This document shows positions 8,133 to 19,497 of a stretch of 64,000 nt of DNA, in pieces (positions within the stretch are counted from its first letter, which is position 1; the number at the start of each line of letters is the position of its first letter). The notes under the pieces are model-generated. The model was not told where the DNA came from and did no database searches. It saw only the letters and a program-made list of their open reading frames with translations. The DNA is taken from contig OY282355.1 in NCBI GenBank assembly GCA_958295525.1, positions 1,613,504 through 1,677,503 on the forward strand. The letters are read 5' to 3'. Origin of the DNA: an uncultured Dehalococcoidia bacterium (GTDB taxonomy: Bacteria > Chloroflexota > Dehalococcoidia > Lucifugimonadales > Australimonadaceae). Made by a program: the position numbers and the translations under genes.

Positions 8133-8231
8133 GGACTGCGCGCGCCGTAATCGCCTTCGCGGCGGGCGGGTTTGCGCGCTAATAAGGGAACTCGAGCGAG
8201 GGAGGGCAGGGTTAGGCGGGTTGCGGGTAGT

Positions 8232-11220
<2,989 letters not shown>

Positions 11221-11226
11221 TCACGC

Positions 11227-11251
11227 GGTTCGCCCGCAGGCGAACCTTTTT
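11227..11251. other. Leader hairpin upstream of 23S
   Basis: A perfect 8-bp stem (GGTTCGCC/GGCGAACC) with loop CGCA lies 6 nt before the 23S 5' end. On the plus strand it is followed by five T, so it could terminate antisense transcripts. On the minus strand it may be part of the pre-23S processing structure. Confidence 0.5.
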
Positions 11252-11369
11252 ACCTAACCTTGGCTCGTACTCGCTCGATATTCCCTTGTTAACGCGCAAA
11301 GGCGGCGACGCTTCCAAGCGACGCCCGCCGACCGCCCCTCGGCCACTTCCGGCCAAAGGCGATTTGAAG

Positions 11370-11399
11370 AGTATAGACACGCCCGCCCGCCGTTGTCAA
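11370..11399 (-). promoter_or_regulatory. Sigma-70-type promoter of 23S rRNA
   Basis: TTGACA (11394-11399) and TATACT (11370-11375) are separated by 18 nt, a near-consensus promoter pointing at the 23S gene about 150 nt away. The same hexamers with the same spacing drive the tRNA-Thr/tuf region at 30081-30110, which suggests a shared stable-RNA/translation promoter type. Confidence 0.85.
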
Positions 11400-11462
11400 G
11401 CGTTTGCGCCCAGCCAATTTTATGCAGGAGGCAGAGCGGGCGGCGCATCGTCGTCCCCCTTA

Positions 11463-11490
11463 TGTCCCGTCGTTCCCGCGCAGGCGCTGG
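11463..11490. repeat. REP-like half element abutting tRNA-Pro
   Basis: CCCGTCGTTCCCGCGCAGGCG-like sequence runs into the encoded CCA of tRNA-Pro (11488-11490). It is the left half of the intergenic palindrome family. Confidence 0.4.
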
Positions 11491-11562
11491 TCGAGGCGGC
11501 CAGGATCGAACTGGCGACCTCCTGCTCCCAAAGCAGGCGCGCTTCCGCTGCGCTACGCCCCG
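11488..11562 (-). tRNA. tRNA-Pro (UGG)
   Basis: The acceptor CGGGGCG pairs with CGCCTCG (one G-U). The anticodon arm is CCTGC-TTTGGGA-GCAGG, giving anticodon TGG, and CCA is encoded. It lies upstream of the 23S promoter on the same strand; whether it reads through into the rRNA cannot be told. Confidence 0.93.
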
Positions 11563-11714
11563 ACGCTTCCTCTAGTGTACCGCAGTAGCCCCGCACGAGG
11601 AATGGACAGGCGCGCACGCCAATCCGAAATGGGGGGGTTGACGCAATGGGGGTTGACGCGCCGGTTGACTTGCGCTATCGTTCGGAACATTAGTTCTGAA
11701 CCGGAGGCAACGCG

Positions 11715-13040
11715 ATGCTCATCAGGAACGCGCCCGACGTCTACGAGAAACTGCGCCATTTGGGAGGGATGGCCACCGACGACGTGCTCTCGCCCGCCGA
11801 ACGCTCGGACGGCGCGGCGCGGCCTTCCGACGGCTGGGAGCGCGTCGGGCCCCGCGGCGGCGTCACGCCCCACGCAGGCGTCTACCGCGCCGCGATGCCG
11901 AACGGCAAGCGCATCTCCCTCCTCCGCGTGATGTTCACCGACCACTGCATTATGGACTGCCATTACTGCCCGAACTCCCACTGGGTTCCGCGCAGGCGCT
12001 ACGGCTTCAAGGTGGACGAACTCGCCCGCCTCTTCGCCGAAATGCACGGCAGAGGAATGGTGGACGGCCTCTTCCTCAGTTCGGGGATATTCAAAGACCC
12101 GGACGCGACGCAAGAGCGTTTGGCCGACGTCGTCGAGGCCGTCCGCTCGCGCCACGGCTTCCGCGGCTACGTCCACCTCAAGGTGATGCCCGGCGTCGCG
12201 GACGATGCGCTCATCGAGCGGAGCCAGCGGCTCGGCGCGCGCCTCTCGATCAATATGGAGGCGCCTTCCGCCGAGCGCCTCCGCCGCCTCAGCGCGATGA
12301 AGGATTTCGACAATGGCATCCTCGCCCCGATGCGACGCATCAGCGGCCTGATGCAGGAGCGCTACGGCGGCGCGGTCGGCCAGGCCACCCAACTCGTCGT
12401 CGGCGCGGCGGACGAGTCCGACTGGGATATCCACTCCCGCGTCCGCAGCCTCTACGGCGACTTGGGCTTCAAGCGCGTCTACTACTCCGCGTTCCGTCCC
12501 GTGCGCCACACGCCGCTCGAAGAGCGGCCCGCGACGCCGCCGATCCGCGAGCATCGCCTCTACCAACTCGACTGGCTCTCCCGCATCTACGGCTACGAAG
12601 AGGATGAGTTGCGCCCCGCGTTCGACGACGGCGGCTTCCTGGAACTCCGCGCCGACCCGAAACTGATGATCGCCGTCGGCGCTTCGGAGCGTTTTCCGGT
12701 GGACGTGAACGCCGCGAGCGAGCGCGACCTGCTGCGCGTCCCGGGCGTCGGGCCGTTGGCCGCTCAGCGCATCGTCGGGCAGCGGCGGCGCCACTCCATC
12801 ACAATGCGGCAAGAGTTGCAGGCGATGGGCGTCGTGCTGAAGCGCGCCCTGCCCTTCCTGCGCTTCCCCGGCCACAAGCCCGCCGCCGCCAAGCAGAGCG
12901 AGATGCCGCTGTTCCGCGAGCGCCTCGCCGACGCGCCCGCGCCGCCTCCGCAAGAGACCGCAGCCCTCCACGCGGCGCACGCCGCCTCCGGCTGCGTCTC
13001 CTGCCCGCTCACGCCGACGAGTTGCGGCATGGCCGCGTGA
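11715..13040 (+). CDS. Radical SAM protein of the UDG-linked DNA repair type
   Basis: A 441-residue protein. The radical SAM 4Fe-4S motif is CIMDCHYC (Cys78, Cys82, Cys85). A C-terminal helix-hairpin-helix reads VNAASERDLLRVPGVGPLAAQRI, a DNA-binding element, and the tail carries three more Cys (CVSCPLTPTSC). This matches the putative DNA modification/repair radical SAM family usually paired with an atypical uracil-DNA-glycosylase-like partner. No partner is adjacent, but a UDG-superfamily gene lies 1.2 kb downstream on the other strand. The substrate is unknown. The ATG is preceded by GGAGG at about 9-nt spacing. Confidence 0.85.
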   Translation: MLIRNAPDVYEKLRHLGGMATDDVLSPAERSDGAARPSDGWERVGPRGGVTPHAGVYRAAMPNGKRISLLRVMFTDHCIMDCHYCPNSHWVPRRRYGFKVDELARLFAEMHGRGMVDGLFLSSGIFKDPDATQERLADVVEAVRSRHGFRGYVHLKVMPGVADDALIERSQRLGARLSINMEAPSAERLRRLSAMKDFDNGILAPMRRISGLMQERYGGAVGQATQLVVGAADESDWDIHSRVRSLYGDLGFKRVYYSAFRPVRHTPLEERPATPPIREHRLYQLDWLSRIYGYEEDELRPAFDDGGFLELRADPKLMIAVGASERFPVDVNAASERDLLRVPGVGPLAAQRIVGQRRRHSITMRQELQAMGVVLKRALPFLRFPGHKPAAAKQSEMPLFRERLADAPAPPPQETAALHAAHAASGCVSCPLTPTSCGMAA

Positions 13041-13120
13041 GTTCGTTGCGGCAGGAGCAATCGCCTCGTCCAATGACGATGCGCTGCGCGGGAGCATGGG
13101 GCAAGCGCTTTGCGCGCCGA

Positions 13121-13147
13121 CTGGATTCCCGCCTACGCGGGGGGACG
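13121..13147. repeat. REP-like palindromic repeat
   Basis: GGATTCCCGCCTACGCGGGG form of the family, in the 249-nt gap between the convergent radical SAM gene and rluD. The same gap also holds an 11-bp tandem repeat (GAGGGGCTAGT, near 13203-13223); I see no gene in it. Confidence 0.6.
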
Positions 13148-13289
13148 ATGCGCTGCGCGTCACGTCCAGGGGCGAGGTTCGGGACGCTCCTCGCGTTCTT
13201 TATGAGGGGCTAGTGAGGGGCTAGCAAACCCGCTGACGCTCCAAGGGTTCCAATAGGATTCAGTCCCCCAATTCACTGGCGTTCCGACG

Positions 13290-14228
13290 CTACCCGCCCC
13301 GCAGGGCGGCCAGCGCCGCCGCGAGGTCGTCGGGGAGCGGCGCCTCGAACGCGCGGCGCTCCGTTTCGGCGGGAGGCATCGCAATCTCCAGCCGCGCCGC
13401 GTGCAGGAAATGCCGCGCCGCGAGTCCCGAGCGTTTGCCGTAGACCGCGTCCCCAACGAGCGGATGCCCCAAGCGCGCGAAGTGCACCCGGATCTGATGC
13501 GTCCGCCCCGTAACCGGATGCGCTTCGGCGAGCGTGAACGCCCCAAACGGCCCGTCGAACCGCTCCAGCGTTCGGTAGCGCGTCAGCGCCGGCCGCCCGC
13601 CCTCGACCACCGCCATCCGCTTGCGCTCGACGGGGTGCCGCGCGATGGGCGCGTCAATCTCGCCCTCATCGCTTCGCATCAGCCCCGCCGCGAGCGCGAG
13701 GTACGTCTTGCTCACGCTGCGCTCCTTGAATTGGCGCGTGAGGCTCCGGTGCGCCGCGTCGGTCTTCGCCACGACGATCAGGCCGGACGTGTCCTTGTCC
13801 AGCCGGTGCACGATGCCGGGGCGCTCCACGCCCCCGATGCCGGGCAACTCCGGCGCGAGCACCAGCAGCGCGTTCACAAGCGTGCCGTCCGGATGGCCCG
13901 GGGACGGATGCGCCGTCAGCCCCGCCGGTTTGTCCACCACGATGATCTCTCCGTCCTCGTAGACGATTCCGACAGGGATGTCCTGAGGGACGAGGTCGAG
14001 CGGAACGGGAGGCGGAACGACGACCTCCACGACGTCGCCCGGGCGCAGCGCGGCGGACGGTTTGGCGGGGCGTCCGTTCACCGCGACGAATCCCTCGCGA
14101 GCGAGCGCGGCGGCCCGCGAGCGGCTCAGCGAGGGGTCACGCGACGCGGTGAACACGTCCGCCCGCGCCCCGGCGTCCGCCTCTTCCGCGACGTAGCGGG
14201 ATGCGGCGCTAGTCGGCGTATTCCTCAT
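13290..14228 (-). CDS. RluA/RluD-family pseudouridine synthase
   Basis: A 312-residue protein with an N-terminal S4-like domain (DPSLSRSRAAALAREG...VNGRPAKPS) and a catalytic domain with HRLDKDTSGL at residues 141-150 (catalytic Asp144), then GRTHQIRVH. Family enzymes convert uridine to pseudouridine in 23S rRNA. Its ATG (14228) overlaps the stop of the inserted UDG-like gene by 4 nt, and its first 20 bases are part of the 22-bp direct repeat shared with the end of lspA. Without the insertion, lspA and this gene would overlap by 20 nt, a common lspA-rluD arrangement. Confidence 0.93.
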   Translation of the reverse strand: MRNTPTSAASRYVAEEADAGARADVFTASRDPSLSRSRAAALAREGFVAVNGRPAKPSAALRPGDVVEVVVPPPVPLDLVPQDIPVGIVYEDGEIIVVDKPAGLTAHPSPGHPDGTLVNALLVLAPELPGIGGVERPGIVHRLDKDTSGLIVVAKTDAAHRSLTRQFKERSVSKTYLALAAGLMRSDEGEIDAPIARHPVERKRMAVVEGGRPALTRYRTLERFDGPFGAFTLAEAHPVTGRTHQIRVHFARLGHPLVGDAVYGKRSGLAARHFLHAARLEIAMPPAETERRAFEAPLPDDLAAALAALRGG

Positions 14229-14895
14229 CGATATAGTCGCCGAATGGCTTCTGAGAATTCAGTCTTCCCGCCGTAACTGGGGTGCCTGACCTTATCGTAG
14301 GTCCTATTCCCTCCCGCTTGCAGAACTGCTTTTTCGGCTTCGTTGCCGACCGCGACCAAGCATTGGGGATCAAGCGCATCAATCAATTTAGCGAGCAATT
14401 CGCATCCCGCTAGACGCTCTTGACGCCGGAGACTTCGATTTCTAGACGGGTTATCCGGCTGGTGGGGATGCAGCGGGAAGACGTTCCAGAGGAAGACTCC
14501 CTCATCAATACGGCGCAACTCTTCCCAGACGGCCTGCGCAGTGCGTTCTCTTATCTCTGGGCCGGTGGTTGGGCGTTCTATGTCAACGCCCCATCGCTCA
14601 CCGTGGGCTTGGAGAGCACAGTCGTCCGTGAATGCCAGTCCCGTTCGCCGAGCTCCCAAGCGTCCCGGGGCAAGCCCGACCCACAGGGAGTCCACTCCGC
14701 GCTCCTGAGCGCGGTCAATGATGGCCGCCAAGGCGGTGCGCCGCAGCGCGGGAGCGTCCTGCAGGTCGTAAACGGGGCAGACGTCGGCGTAGGGATTGAA
14801 GGCATCCTCGAATCGCAACTCGGCCAACCTTCCGACGAACTCTTCGGCGAACCCCATCGCTTTCTCCTCCTTGCTAGTCGGCGTATTCCTCATCG
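14209..14895. repeat. 22-bp direct repeat flanking an inserted gene
   Basis: Positions 14209-14230 and 14874-14895 are identical over 22 bp. The right copy is the natural 3' end of lspA with its stop; the left copy is the 5' end of the rluD-type gene. The 643 bp between them hold only a ribosome site and the UDG-like reading frame. This is the signature of an insertion with target duplication, or of an att-like site at a gene 3' end. Confidence 0.9.
14225..14857 (-). CDS. Uracil-DNA-glycosylase-like protein (inserted gene)
   Basis: A 210-residue protein of the UDG superfamily by pattern: an early WVGLAPGRLGARRTGLAFT segment resembling the GEAPG motif A, NVFPLHPHQ in the middle, and a late VGNEAEKAV...VRHPSYGGKTEF segment resembling the HPS motif B. 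Canonical catalytic residues are not certain and its substrate is unknown. The ATG at 14857 is preceded by AAGGAGGAG at good spacing. The stop TGA is supplied by the flanking 22-bp repeat and overlaps the next start. The gene interrupts the lspA-rluD pair. Confidence 0.75.
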   Translation of the reverse strand: MGFAEEFVGRLAELRFEDAFNPYADVCPVYDLQDAPALRRTALAAIIDRAQERGVDSLWVGLAPGRLGARRTGLAFTDDCALQAHGERWGVDIERPTTGPEIRERTAQAVWEELRRIDEGVFLWNVFPLHPHQPDNPSRNRSLRRQERLAGCELLAKLIDALDPQCLVAVGNEAEKAVLQAGGNRTYDKVRHPSYGGKTEFSEAIRRLYR

Positions 14896-15383
14896 CCGGG
14901 AACCGTCGTCGTTGCGAGGGCGGGGCGCCTCGGGCGGGCCAGCAGCACAAGCGCGGAGAAGATGGCGATGCCTGTAACGATGGAGGCGTCCGCGAGGTTG
15001 AAGATGTACCACGGCCCGATGTCTATGAAGTCGGTGACGTGCCCGAGCGTGATGCGGTCGGCGAGATTGCCGCACGCTCCGGCGAACATAAGCCCGAGGC
15101 TCGTCTGCGCCCATACCCCTCCGTTCGCTTGCGAGCGGTAGAACAGCAGCAGCACGCCGATTCCGACGATGGACGCCGCAGTCAGAACCAGATTTTGGCC
15201 GCCGAACAGCCCGAACGCGCTTCCGGTGTTCCAGACGTGCGTGAATCGGAAGAACCCCGTTTCCGGCCACGACTCGCCCCGCGCCAGCGTGAGCACGACC
15301 GCCAGTTTGGAAACTTGGTCGGCGGTGAACGCCAGCAGCGCCGCCAGAATCGCCACGCCGTGCCTGCCGAGGAACGCAACCAT
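14874..15383 (-). CDS. lspA: Lipoprotein signal peptidase II
   Basis: A 169-residue membrane protease with four hydrophobic helices that cleaves signal peptides of lipid-modified prolipoproteins. Family motifs are NTGSAFGLF (52-60), GNLADRITLGHVTDFIDIG (105-123) and FNLADASI (128-135), supplying the two catalytic Asp. Expected length for the family. It lies upstream of the inserted UDG-like gene and of rluD in one minus-strand run. Its last 22 bases are duplicated at 14209-14230. Confidence 0.95.
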   Translation of the reverse strand: MVAFLGRHGVAILAALLAFTADQVSKLAVVLTLARGESWPETGFFRFTHVWNTGSAFGLFGGQNLVLTAASIVGIGVLLLFYRSQANGGVWAQTSLGLMFAGACGNLADRITLGHVTDFIDIGPWYIFNLADASIVTGIAIFSALVLLARPRRPALATTTVPGDEEYAD

Positions 15384-15409
15384 CGCCGCTCCAGTCTATC
15401 AGCGCGCGC

Positions 15410-15418
15410 TGATAGAAT
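15410..15418 (+). promoter_or_regulatory. Extended -10 promoter before the threonine aldolase gene
   Basis: TGA-TAGAAT at 15410-15418 forms an extended -10 box 30 nt before the ATG at 15448, divergent from lspA. Confidence 0.45.
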
Positions 15419-15447
15419 CCCCCCATCCCAACGATAAGGACGAACCG

Positions 15448-16500
15448 ATGGCCAACGCCGCCGCGCCCCGCGTCATAGACCTCCGCAGCGACACGCTCAC
15501 CAAGCCAACCGAGGCGATGCGCCGCGCAATGGCGGAGGCGGAGGTGGGCGACGACGTCTACGGCGAAGACCCGACCGTCAACCGGCTGGAGGCCGAGGCC
15601 GCGCGGCTGATGGGCAAGGAGGCGGGACTCTTCGTAACGAGCGGGACGATGGGCAACTTCGTCTCCGCCCTCTCTTGGTGCAACCGCGGCGACGAACTTC
15701 TCTGCGGCGTGGACGCGCACCTTCTCGTCAACGAGATGGGCTCCATCGCGGCGTTCGGCGGCGTCCAGATGCGCGCCCTCCCCAACGACAAGCGCGGCCT
15801 GATGAACCCCGACGACGTCGAGATGGCCGTCCCTCCCGGTGGCTACTTTCCGCGCATGGCGTTGCTGACCATCGAGAACACGCACAACCGGGGCAACGGC
15901 GCGGCCTACACCGTCGAGCAGATGCGGCCTCTCGCGGAAGCCGCCCGCGCCCACGGCATGGCCGTTCACATAGACGGCGCGCGGATATGGAACGCATCCG
16001 TCGCGCTCGGCGTTCCGCCCTCAGAACTGGTATCCGTCGCCGACTCCGTGACCTTCTGCCTCTCGAAGGGGCTTTCGGCGCCCGTCGGCTCCGTCGTGAC
16101 CGGAAGCGCGGAGTTCATCTCGCGGGCGCGGCGCGTCCGCAAGATGGCGGGGGGCGGCCTGCGGCAGGCGGGCGTGCTCGCCGCCGCCGGGCTGGTCGCC
16201 CTCAACGCGATGGTCGACCGCCTCGCCGAAGACCACGCCAACGCCAAACGCCTCGCCGAGGGGCTCGCCGCCATACCAGGCTTCTCCGTGGACCCCGCGG
16301 CCATCGAGACCAACATCGTCTACGCCGAACTCGACGACGGCGACGGCCCCGGAACGGCGGTGCGTCTGCGCGAGCGCGGCGTCCTCTCCAACGGACGCTT
16401 CAACTGGGTGCGCTTCGTTCCGCACTACGGCGTCACCGCCGAGGACATAGACGAGGCGCTCGACGCCGTGGAGTCGGCGGCGCGGGCGGGCGGGCGATGA
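15448..16500 (+). CDS. ltaE: Low-specificity L-threonine aldolase
   Basis: A 350-residue PLP enzyme splitting L-threonine and allo-threonine into glycine and acetaldehyde. It opens VIDLRSDTLTKPTEAMRRAM, then GDDVYGEDPTVNRLE, the family signature; later segments are VHIDGARIWNA and the PLP-lysine region SVTFCLSKGLSAPVGS. The longer frame from 15169 is antisense to lspA and is rejected; the ATG at 15448 has GGA-rich sequence upstream. Its stop overlaps the start of the methyltransferase gene (ATGA). Confidence 0.94.
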   Translation: MANAAAPRVIDLRSDTLTKPTEAMRRAMAEAEVGDDVYGEDPTVNRLEAEAARLMGKEAGLFVTSGTMGNFVSALSWCNRGDELLCGVDAHLLVNEMGSIAAFGGVQMRALPNDKRGLMNPDDVEMAVPPGGYFPRMALLTIENTHNRGNGAAYTVEQMRPLAEAARAHGMAVHIDGARIWNASVALGVPPSELVSVADSVTFCLSKGLSAPVGSVVTGSAEFISRARRVRKMAGGGLRQAGVLAAAGLVALNAMVDRLAEDHANAKRLAEGLAAIPGFSVDPAAIETNIVYAELDDGDGPGTAVRLRERGVLSNGRFNWVRFVPHYGVTAEDIDEALDAVESAARAGGR

Positions 16501-18179
16501 CCGCGGCGAACACGCTCTACTACGGCGACTGCCTCGCCGTGATGGAGGAGATGGATGCCGAGTCCGTTGATCTGATCTACCTCGATCCGCCGTTCAACAG
16601 CAACGCCGACTATCACGCGATCTACAGGGACGAGACGGGCCGCCCGCTTCCCGATCAGGTTGAGGCGTTCGGCGATATGTGGTATCTGGACGCGGCGCGG
16701 GAGCGGGCGGTCTCCGGCCTTCCCGTAATGATGCGCCGCTACGGGCTGGACGACGGCGTCGCCGAACTTTGGCGGCTGTGGGCCAACGCCCTCCGCAAAC
16801 TCAACCCGTCGCTGCTCGCCTACCTCTCCTATATGACGGAGCGGCTCGTCGCTATGCGCCGCCTGCTCAAGCCCGATGGCAGCGTCTACCTGCACTGCGA
16901 CCCCACCGCGAGCCACTATCTCAAAATGGTGATGGACGCGGTCTTCGGCCACCAGAACTTCCGCAACGAAATCATTTGGCGCCGCACGGGGGCGCACGGA
17001 GGGGCGAAACGCTGGGGCCCCATCCACGACACGCTGCTGTTTTACACGAAGTCGGAGACTTACGAGTGGCAGCGCATCCATCAGGGATACGACGATTCCT
17101 ACGTCCGAAACTATTACCGATTCGAGGACAGGCGAGGGCGATTCCGGTACGTTACGCTTACCGGGCAGGGCGTCACTTCGGGAGACTCCGGACGCCCGTG
17201 GCGCGGGGTCGATCCTACCGGCAGCGGTAGGCACTGGGCCGTCCCGAGCGCGGCTCTGAGGAAAGCGTTTCCGAATCTCGACCTGCGCTCCCTCTCCACA
17301 CAGGAGAAACTTGACCTTCTCGATCAAGCGGGGCTCGTCTACTGGCCGCCGCATGGCTCAGTTCCTCAGCAGAAGCGGTATTTGGACGAGAGCCCGGGCG
17401 TTCCCCTGCAAGACATCATCTATGACATACGGCCTATCGGCGCGCATGCCAAGGAGCGTCTCGGTTACGCCACCCAGAAGCCCGTCGCGCTTCTGGAGCG
17501 CGTTATCAGCGCGTCCAGCAAGGAGGGCGACCTCGTGCTTGATCCTTTCTGCGGGTGCGCCACCACCATTGAGGCCGCGCACCGGCTGGGCCGCCGCTGG
17601 ATCGGCATAGACATCGCTATTCACGCCGTCAAGCGCGTCGCCCGCGTCCGCCTCGGCGACCGGCTGGGGCTGCGCGAGGGGATCGAGTACGACATCCAAG
17701 GGATGCCGCGCAACGTGGAAGGCGCCAAAGACCTCTGGCGGCGCGACCCCTACCACTTCCAGAAGTGGGCGGTCGAGCAGGTGGACGGCTTCGTAACGAC
17801 CCGCCGCGCGGCGGACGGCGGCGTGGACGGCCGCCTCTACTTCGCCCTGCCGGACGAGCCCGACCTCCAGAGCATGGTCATTCAGGTGGACGGCGGCGCG
17901 AACGTTCCCATCTCCAAACTGCGCGACCTTCACGGCGCGATGGAGGCGCAGCAGGCGCGGATGGCCGGGTTCATCGTCTTGGAGCCGCTCGGCGAGCGGA
18001 AGCGCCGCAACTTCGAGCAATATATGGCGCAGGCGGGCGACTTGGACGTTCTGGGAACGAAATACCCACGCATGCAGTTGCTGGACGTCGCCGAGATCAT
18101 CGCGGGCGCGGGCTTCCAAACGCCTACGCCTGTCGGGCGCGGCGTCCGCCAGCCCGTAATCCCGGGCATCGGCGGCTAG
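16497..18179 (+). CDS. DNA methyltransferase fused to a nuclease-like domain lacking its Lys
   Basis: A 560-residue protein. The methyltransferase half has DPPFNSN at residue 30 (catalytic motif IV) before DPFCGCATT near 348 (SAM motif I), the order of beta-class N4-cytosine/N6-adenine methylases. Residues about 415-535 resemble the Mrr-like restriction endonuclease domain found fused to these enzymes: RDPYHFQKWA, ADGGVDGRLYF, then IQVDGGANV. The last motif is normally V-K-G-G, and here the catalytic Lys is Asp (near 463). The nuclease is thus probably dead, leaving a solitary methylase. No separate restriction gene is nearby. The start overlaps the aldolase stop. Confidence 0.85.
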   Translation: MTAANTLYYGDCLAVMEEMDAESVDLIYLDPPFNSNADYHAIYRDETGRPLPDQVEAFGDMWYLDAARERAVSGLPVMMRRYGLDDGVAELWRLWANALRKLNPSLLAYLSYMTERLVAMRRLLKPDGSVYLHCDPTASHYLKMVMDAVFGHQNFRNEIIWRRTGAHGGAKRWGPIHDTLLFYTKSETYEWQRIHQGYDDSYVRNYYRFEDRRGRFRYVTLTGQGVTSGDSGRPWRGVDPTGSGRHWAVPSAALRKAFPNLDLRSLSTQEKLDLLDQAGLVYWPPHGSVPQQKRYLDESPGVPLQDIIYDIRPIGAHAKERLGYATQKPVALLERVISASSKEGDLVLDPFCGCATTIEAAHRLGRRWIGIDIAIHAVKRVARVRLGDRLGLREGIEYDIQGMPRNVEGAKDLWRRDPYHFQKWAVEQVDGFVTTRRAADGGVDGRLYFALPDEPDLQSMVIQVDGGANVPISKLRDLHGAMEAQQARMAGFIVLEPLGERKRRNFEQYMAQAGDLDVLGTKYPRMQLLDVAEIIAGAGFQTPTPVGRGVRQPVIPGIGG

Positions 18180-18240
18180 GGCGCTAGGTCGGCGCGTAGT
18201 ACACTAACGCCCCGCGCGAGAACGGACGAGGAGGCGCGAA

Positions 18241-19302
18241 ATGTCGGTCATAGACGCGGACACGCACATAGACGAACCCGAGGAAGCCTGGCAGTTTATG
18301 GAGGGCGAGGCGGCGCGCTTCCGCCCCGTGACGATCTCCCCGCCCGAGGGCGTCGTCCCCGGCGGAATGGACGCCTCGGCGAGCCGCTGGTGGCTCGTGG
18401 ACGGCAGGCTCCGGCAGCGGATGATCCGCGACGACGACCTCACCGGCACGACGCTCAACTCCCGCGAATTGCTCGACGTGGGCGAGCGTCTCCGCCATAT
18501 GGACGAGCGCGGCGTGGACATGCACGTCATCTACCCGACCTTCTTCCTCTCCTACGTCACCGGCAACCCCGCCGCCGAGCGCGCGCTCACGGAGAGTTGG
18601 GGGCGCTACGTCGCGGGCAAGTGCGCGGCCTCGAACGGCAGGCTGCGGTGGGTCGCGGTGCCGCCGCTGCTGGACATTGACGCATCCGTCGCGTATCTGC
18701 GCTGGGCGAAGGAGAACGGCGCGGTCGGCGTGTTCAAGCGCGGCTTGGAGCACGGCAGGCGGGTGAGCGATCCGTACTTTTTCCCCGTCTACGAGGAGGC
18801 GCAGGCGCTCGACCTGCCGATCTGCGTTCACACGGGCTCCGGCAACCCCACCGAGGCGCGGCTCGGCCACGGCGACGGGCTCGGCGGCGTGCCGATTATG
18901 GACGCCTTCCACGCGCTCGTGCTCTATCAGGTGCCGGACAAGTTCCCCAAACTGCGCTTCGGCTTCATCGAGGCGGGCTCCACGTGGATTCCCTACGTGC
19001 TCGACCGGCTCACCGCCGAGAAGCAGCGCCGCTCTTGGATTCGCTCCTTCGATATGGGCGCCGACCTCTTCCGAAACAACCGCTTCTTCGTCGCCGTGGA
19101 CGCCGTCGAGGACATCTCCTATGTCCTGCGCTTCGGCACGGAGGACAGCCTGATGATGGGCACGGACTACTCGCATTTCGACACGTCGGCTGAGCCGGAC
19201 GCGATAGACGCGGTGCGCCGCTGGGCTGCGGAGGGCCGCATCGAGGAGCGCGTCGCGCAGAAGATCTTGGAGGACAACCCGAAGGCGTTCTACGGGATTT
19301 AG
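18241..19302 (+). CDS. Amidohydrolase of the ACMSD/Amidohydro_2 family
   Basis: A 353-residue TIM-barrel metal enzyme. It opens VIDADTHIDEPEEAW, the D-x-D-x-H form common in this family; later segments are PICVHTGSG, FGFIEAGSTWIPYVLDRL and MMGTDYSHFDTS, supplying metal and catalytic residues. Members are decarboxylases or hydrolases on small carboxylic acids; the substrate is not predictable. GAGGAGG precedes the ATG at good spacing and a TACACT -10-like box lies at 18200-18205. A second member of this family is at 40814-41908. Confidence 0.88.
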   Translation: MSVIDADTHIDEPEEAWQFMEGEAARFRPVTISPPEGVVPGGMDASASRWWLVDGRLRQRMIRDDDLTGTTLNSRELLDVGERLRHMDERGVDMHVIYPTFFLSYVTGNPAAERALTESWGRYVAGKCAASNGRLRWVAVPPLLDIDASVAYLRWAKENGAVGVFKRGLEHGRRVSDPYFFPVYEEAQALDLPICVHTGSGNPTEARLGHGDGLGGVPIMDAFHALVLYQVPDKFPKLRFGFIEAGSTWIPYVLDRLTAEKQRRSWIRSFDMGADLFRNNRFFVAVDAVEDISYVLRFGTEDSLMMGTDYSHFDTSAEPDAIDAVRRWAAEGRIEERVAQKILEDNPKAFYGI

Positions 19303-19347
19303 GAGTGGGGGCAAGATTCCTGCGTGACGGGAACCTCGCCCCCCTTC

Positions 19348-19374
19348 CGTCATTCCCGCGCAGGCGGGAATCTC
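19348..19374. repeat. REP-like palindromic repeat
   Basis: A near-perfect copy (CCGTCATTCCCGCGCAGGCG followed by GGAATC) in the 195-nt gap between the amidohydrolase and alcohol dehydrogenase genes. The remaining gap holds GC-rich sequence and a TAGAAT -10-like box at 19455-19460 for the dehydrogenase. Confidence 0.65.
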
Positions 19375-19497
19375 ACCCCCGGACGGAGTGCCCCCCCAGA
19401 CGACGGAGCGCGCCCCTTGGCGGCGCGGCGGCGCATCGTCGTCCCGCGATGCGCTAGAATGCCGCCGACCGCCTGAGCGCGGAAGGAGGACGCCGCA

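Noticed and set aside
8081-8231. 5S rRNA in the 23S-tRNA spacer
   Set aside because: No 5S-like helices or conserved sequence seen by eye; a covariance search would settle it.
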